64,000 bases of DNA from assembly GCA_020283715.1 (NCBI GenBank), contig JAIQCW010000231.1, forward strand, positions 1 through 64,000, written 5' to 3'. The DNA is from Cytauxzoon felis (Eukaryota; Apicomplexa; Aconoidasida; Piroplasmida; Theileriidae). The notes under the pieces are model-generated. The model was not told the origin of the DNA and made no database searches. It saw nothing but the letters and a program-made list of their open reading frames with translations. A program made the translations under genes and the position numbers. Shown here piece by piece: positions 62,133-64,000 of the stretch. Positions within the stretch are counted from its first letter, which is position 1. Each line of letters opens with the position of its first letter.

Positions 62133-62235
62133 TTAATAATGAATTTATATAAACTGATTTATATTTTCATGGTCGGGTTCATATAGTTGTATTGATTAAA
62201 TGTAATAATAATTTGATATATAAAAATATATATAA

Positions 62236-64000
62236 ATGGATTCTACAGCTCTATCGAATGTTCAGGTGCTTATTAAAGCACTTGAAGGTACGGTATCTGT
62301 AGATGCTGAGCATCGTCGTAAATGTGAAGAATATTTAACAACGGTATAATATAATTTTAAATATATTAAATTATTTTTTTTATAGTTTTCAAAGCAATCG
62401 GATGCTTTATCATTATTGATGACTGTAATGTCATTGGTTCAATGTGATATTTCGATACGATTGGCGGCAGCGATAAAATTAAAGAATCATGTATTATCGC
62501 ATTGGATATTATCGGAGGAGGATACTTCTGAAGAGTCGATATCAGTGACTGATAAAAAATATTTATTGGAGAATATATATAATTGTATAGTTGGTGTAGG
62601 TATAGAAGGTAGGTCTATACGTATGCAATGTTATGAGATATTGAGACATGTATTATATCATACTGAATTATCTCAATTATCTGTGATATTATCATCGATA
62701 AGGTTGGATTTATCACAGCGTAATGATTCTGATCGTTTATTATGTGCATTATCTGTATTGAAAAGGGTGATGTCTAGATATGAGTATCATGGATCATCAC
62801 AATTGAATGAGGTGAATGATGCTATAGATGCATATTTTGGTTTATTATTATCGATAGCTAATGATTCATCAAAGATAGGTTTACATAATGATGAGGCTGC
62901 TACATTGATACATTTTATATTGAAGATATATTTTTCATCTGCATTATTGACATCTCCTACAACATTATTATTAAAGGATTCATTGGTTCATTGGATTGGT
63001 TTGATAAAATTTGTATTATCGAATCATTGTTTAAAGAAGGACATGGGTCCTGATATTATACCATTTTCGGAATTGGGTCGTGATAATGAGCAAAGATTAT
63101 GTGAGTTACCTCAATATAAATGTTTAAAATGGTCATTTCGTATATTGAATCGTTTTATATCTAGGCAGAGTTCTAGGGCATTTAGTGAGAATGATTTTAA
63201 GAAGTCATTTTATTCTAAATTTGTAAGTGATGGTCATGCATCAGAATGTAGTGTATTGATTATGAATATGTTGATATGTGAGAATTCTGGTTCATATCCA
63301 TTAACTAATTTGATACATCATTTTATATGGACATATTTAAGGCATGTATTATCTTGTCCATCTGCTTATATGGTTTCTATTAAGCCTAATATACAATCTA
63401 TTATTGGTGATTATTGTATTAAGACATTTAGTTATGGTATTGAAGATGAGGAGCAATATAAGGATGAGCCTGATATATTTATTCAAGGTTTATCTGATGT
63501 ATGTTTTCAATTTTATTCAGGTAGAGGTTCTGCTGCTGATTTTCTTCGTGAATCAGTTAAATTACATCCGAAAGATTTTTTACCTTTTGTATCATATATT
63601 ATACAAGAGTATATAAAAGATAATAATCCGACTATAAAATATTCTATAATGTCTATATTAGGTTATGTAACGGATAGAATTATAAAAAAGAGTAGGAAGA
63701 ATAATGAGTATATACAATGGCAAATAGATGGTGAGATATATATATCGACATATATTTATAATTTATTATCATCTGATAATCAATGGTTAAGGATGAGATC
63801 TAGTTGGTTATGTGGTTGTTTAATTAAGAAGATTAAAATTTATAAAAATACAGAATTATTAAAGATAATTTATTTAAAATTATTAGATTTAATTAATGAT
63901 GATGAATTATTAGTATCTGTTTTATCATGTAATTCTATTATAGAATTTTTTTCTATTGATGATAATAAATTACAAGAAGTTATTATATCATCATTACCTA
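62236..64000 (+). CDS. Importin-beta family nuclear import receptor (3' partial, importin-7/8 type)
   Basis: Exon 1 62236-62343, exon 2 62386 to the window end without a stop. The N-terminal importin-beta domain shows E-H-R-R-K-C-E-E-Y-L and the motif SIRLAAAIKLKNHV. Downstream there are HEAT-type helices, with Y-K-C-L-K-W-S-F-R-I-L, HPKDFLPFVSYI, and N-Q-W-L-R-M-R-S-S-W-L-C-G, close to the pattern in Sxm1/Nmd5 (importin-7/8), which carry ribosomal proteins and histones into the nucleus. Cse1/exportin-2 is the alternative. The gene must extend a further several hundred codons beyond the window. Confidence 0.8.

Noticed and set aside
1..64000. tRNA, rRNA or CRISPR array
   Set aside because: No T-loop GTTCGA with fitting acceptor stem, no rRNA-like block and no regular spacer-repeat pattern were seen by eye; the dispersed elements are not evenly spaced and are mosaic. 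A tRNAscan run would be decisive.

Overview
The window is nuclear DNA of an apicomplexan parasite, most likely a piroplasm (Theileria/Cytauxzoon/Babesia group). The DNA is strongly AT-rich and gene-dense. Most introns are 30-60 nt, with GTATGT/GTAAGT donors and TTATAG-type acceptors. The gene set fits an apicomplexan: a chloroquine-resistance-transporter homologue, an AP2-domain protein, a plasmepsin V/ASP5-like protein, an EF-hand plus PIP kinase protein, and single-copy housekeeping genes. The genus is an inference. No viral, plasmid or bacterial features were seen.

I reconstructed about 45 protein genes by joining exons; most multi-exon models close with consistent phase. Left to right they are: GYF protein (partial), organellar L24, a possible Tom7, a CABLES-like cyclin (with a frame break), an Aurora-like kinase, an acylphosphatase-fold protein, a catalytically degenerate membrane aspartyl protease, two related multi-pass membrane proteins, a Trx/monothiol Grx, COQ3, a PDCD2/Tsr4-like protein, topoisomerase I, a bromodomain protein, PIP5K, Rpn11, TFIIB, AK6, an NSUN methyltransferase, a membrane protein, RPB9, Erv1, a secreted coiled-coil protein, a TSG101/VPS23-like protein, two related single-pass membrane proteins, BUD31, a CCCH protein, MPP-alpha, a large helical protein, a small mitochondrial protein, a DnaJ protein, RPS29, a secreted CAP protein, the CRT homologue, a C2+PH-like protein, an AP2 protein, a MAK11-like WD protein, a syntaxin, a Josephin peptidase and an importin-7/8-type gene that runs off the right end. 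Genes are packed in both orientations and several overlap by 8-20 bp at their ends.

The most striking feature is a family of GC-rich dispersed foldback elements, 23 copies in 64 kb. Each is built from a small set of palindromic modules: tips with CCTCAGGTGGA, arms with a GATC core, and CCACTCGCCGTGG or GCAGACAGC linkers. They are arranged as inverted arms around interchangeable centres. About fourteen copies lie in introns, inflating these to about 250-1000 nt, and one lies in frame inside the PIP5K coding region. No transposase is present. A second family, pyrimidine-rich with GAAGAATTTTC units, occurs as two inverted copies about 3 kb apart around the Grx/COQ3 genes.

Most of the genes serve general cell biology: transcription, splicing, rRNA and ribosome maturation, proteasome, ESCRT/SNARE traffic and mitochondrial import/redox. 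The parasite-specific part is the secreted and membrane proteins, CRT, the AP2 and bromodomain regulators and the degenerate aspartyl protease.
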